Source: Baffinella frigidus
Taxonomy: Eukaryota; Cryptophyceae; Cryptomonadales; Baffinellaceae
Length of the DNA: 11,056 bases
NCBI GenBank assembly: GCA_026770585.1
Contig: MU646426.1
Location: forward strand, 212,480-223,535
Direction of reading: 5' to 3'
Positions 10,498-11,056 of the stretch are shown here, in pieces. Both the position numbers and the translations under genes were made by a program. The notes beneath the pieces are model-generated. The model searched no databases and had not been told where the DNA came from. It worked only from the letters and a program-made list of their open reading frames with translations. Position 1 is the stretch's first letter. Every line of letters begins with the position of its first letter.

Positions 10498-10604
10498 GTA
10501 CCTCGCTCATAAGAAACGAACACCCCCCTAGGATCACCGGAGGGCCCTAGGCATAGCCCTACTGTAGCGTCCTGGGAGGAGGCGATTTCGTATGGGCGAG
10601 GTAC
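10498..10604. repeat. CTCGCTCATAA-family inverted repeat, copy 2
   Basis: GTACCTCGCTCATAAGAAAC (10498-10517) pairs with ATTTCGTATGGGCGAGGTAC (10585-10604). The interior carries GGGCCCTAGG...CCTACTGTAG, the same order as in copy 3. Confidence 0.82.
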
Positions 10605-10798
10605 CCGTGTAGGACTGACTCGCCTACTTGCCTCGGGAAAGGCGTGCGCAAAGTTGTCAGAATGCAAAAGTTGTCAACCCTCAAAAGTTGTGGCTCCTCG
10701 TCTCTCGATCCTCACGTCATCTCGAGTAACCCCTGTACAGGGGTATCTGGGCTAAGAAACCAGAACTTAGGAGCACAGACCGGATTTGTCCCCCTCGA

Positions 10799-10870
10799 TT
10801 TCTTAATTTTGGAACCAGAGGGTTCACTAAATCTTGCGTTTAGTCAACCCTCTGGTACTAATTTAAGAAA
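10799..10870. repeat. inverted repeat around TTTAGT loop
   Basis: TTTCTTAATTTTGGAACC..AGAGGGTT (10799-10824) pairs with AACCCTCTGGTACTAATTTAAGAAA (10846-10870) with one indel and a few mismatches. A direct TAAGAAACCAGA repeat flanks it (about 10753 and 10864). Confidence 0.78.
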
Positions 10871-10965
10871 CCAGACACCGACATAGGCTCATGGCTAATG
10901 TCTACATAAATGACTTTTTCTCCCGCCCGAGGCGGGCCCGCCCAGGACTCCGTCCTCCCCCCCCA

Positions 10966-11056
10966 CCCCTGTACAGGGGTACCTCGCTCATAAGAAAGCC
11001 CCCCCCCCCCCCCAAGCACCATCATAGGGCCCTAGGTACAGGCCTACTGTAGGGTC
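10966..11056. repeat. CTCGCTCATAA-family element, copy 3, cut by window end
   Basis: Left arm CAGGGGTACCTCGCTCATAA (10973-10992), then a run of C, GGGCCCTAGG and CCTACTGTAGG (11043-11053). By analogy with copies 1 and 2 the right arm should lie just beyond the window. Confidence 0.75.

Larger units (their letters stand above)
9961..11056. other. noncoding tail dominated by hairpin repeats
   Basis: I see no coding exon. The stretch holds GCCCGCCTCGGG minisatellite units (9999, 10028, 10270, 10400; inverted near 10925), elements with GTACCTCGCTCATAAGAAA ends, and other inverted repeats. A short GGCCTCCT/AGGAGGCC stem lies near 10442-10460, and three CAAAAGTTGT-type repeats occur near 10650-10691. 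It is probably intron or 3' flank of the coiled-coil gene. Confidence 0.55.

Noticed and set aside
9961-11056. tRNA or other structured RNA genes among the hairpins
   Set aside because: The stems are simple two-arm inverted repeats; I found no cloverleaf, no T-loop-like sequence and no promoter boxes.

Overview
The window is nuclear DNA from a microbial eukaryote, most likely a GC-rich alga or related protist. The evidence is intron-split coding sequence with GT/AG borders, a CACCATGG start context, long microsatellites, many hairpin-type repeats and long tracts of degenerate plant/algal-type telomere repeat (CCCTAAA/CCCTGAA). I cannot fix the lineage. Dinoflagellates, haptophytes, cryptophytes and green algae all remain possible. 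Nothing looks prokaryotic, and I recognise no virus, toxin or transposase gene.

Layout. (1) Positions 1-376: GGA/GGC microsatellites plus one copy of a dispersed palindromic motif. (2) Positions 377-963, minus strand: a probable small three-exon gene (138 codons in my model) of unrecognised family. (3) Positions 964-1297: a GC-rich divergent intergenic or promoter region. (4) Positions 1298-9710, plus strand: one large gene for a coiled-coil protein of unrecognised family. Exon 1 (1298-2218, 307 codons) is followed by short exons at 4905-5006, 5559-5606, 6580-6657, 7370-7414, 7606-7677, 9136-9254 and 9624-9710, giving 490 codons plus two bases that join in one frame. Exons from 4905 to 7677 are all multiples of three in phase 0. 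A weak further exon lies at 9926. (5) Positions 9711-11056: noncoding sequence dominated by hairpin repeats of one or two families.

The notable property is how the introns are built. Almost every small exon of the plus-strand gene has one to four partial copies beside it, in the same order as the exons. The copies are separated by hairpin elements, CCCTAAA-like tracts, CT/GA microsatellites or a 21-bp satellite. At 7657-7756 a 58-bp element with 14-bp perfect terminal inverted repeats sits between two 21-bp copies of an exon end, which is the architecture expected of an introner (intron-generating transposable element). In the DPDSFEAVLAEE cluster (8343-9254), differences between copies fall mostly at synonymous third positions, so these copies may have been translated. 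The best candidate for something new here is therefore a gene actively building introns and duplicate exons by hairpin insertion and local duplication. All splice models are inferred by eye and need transcript data.
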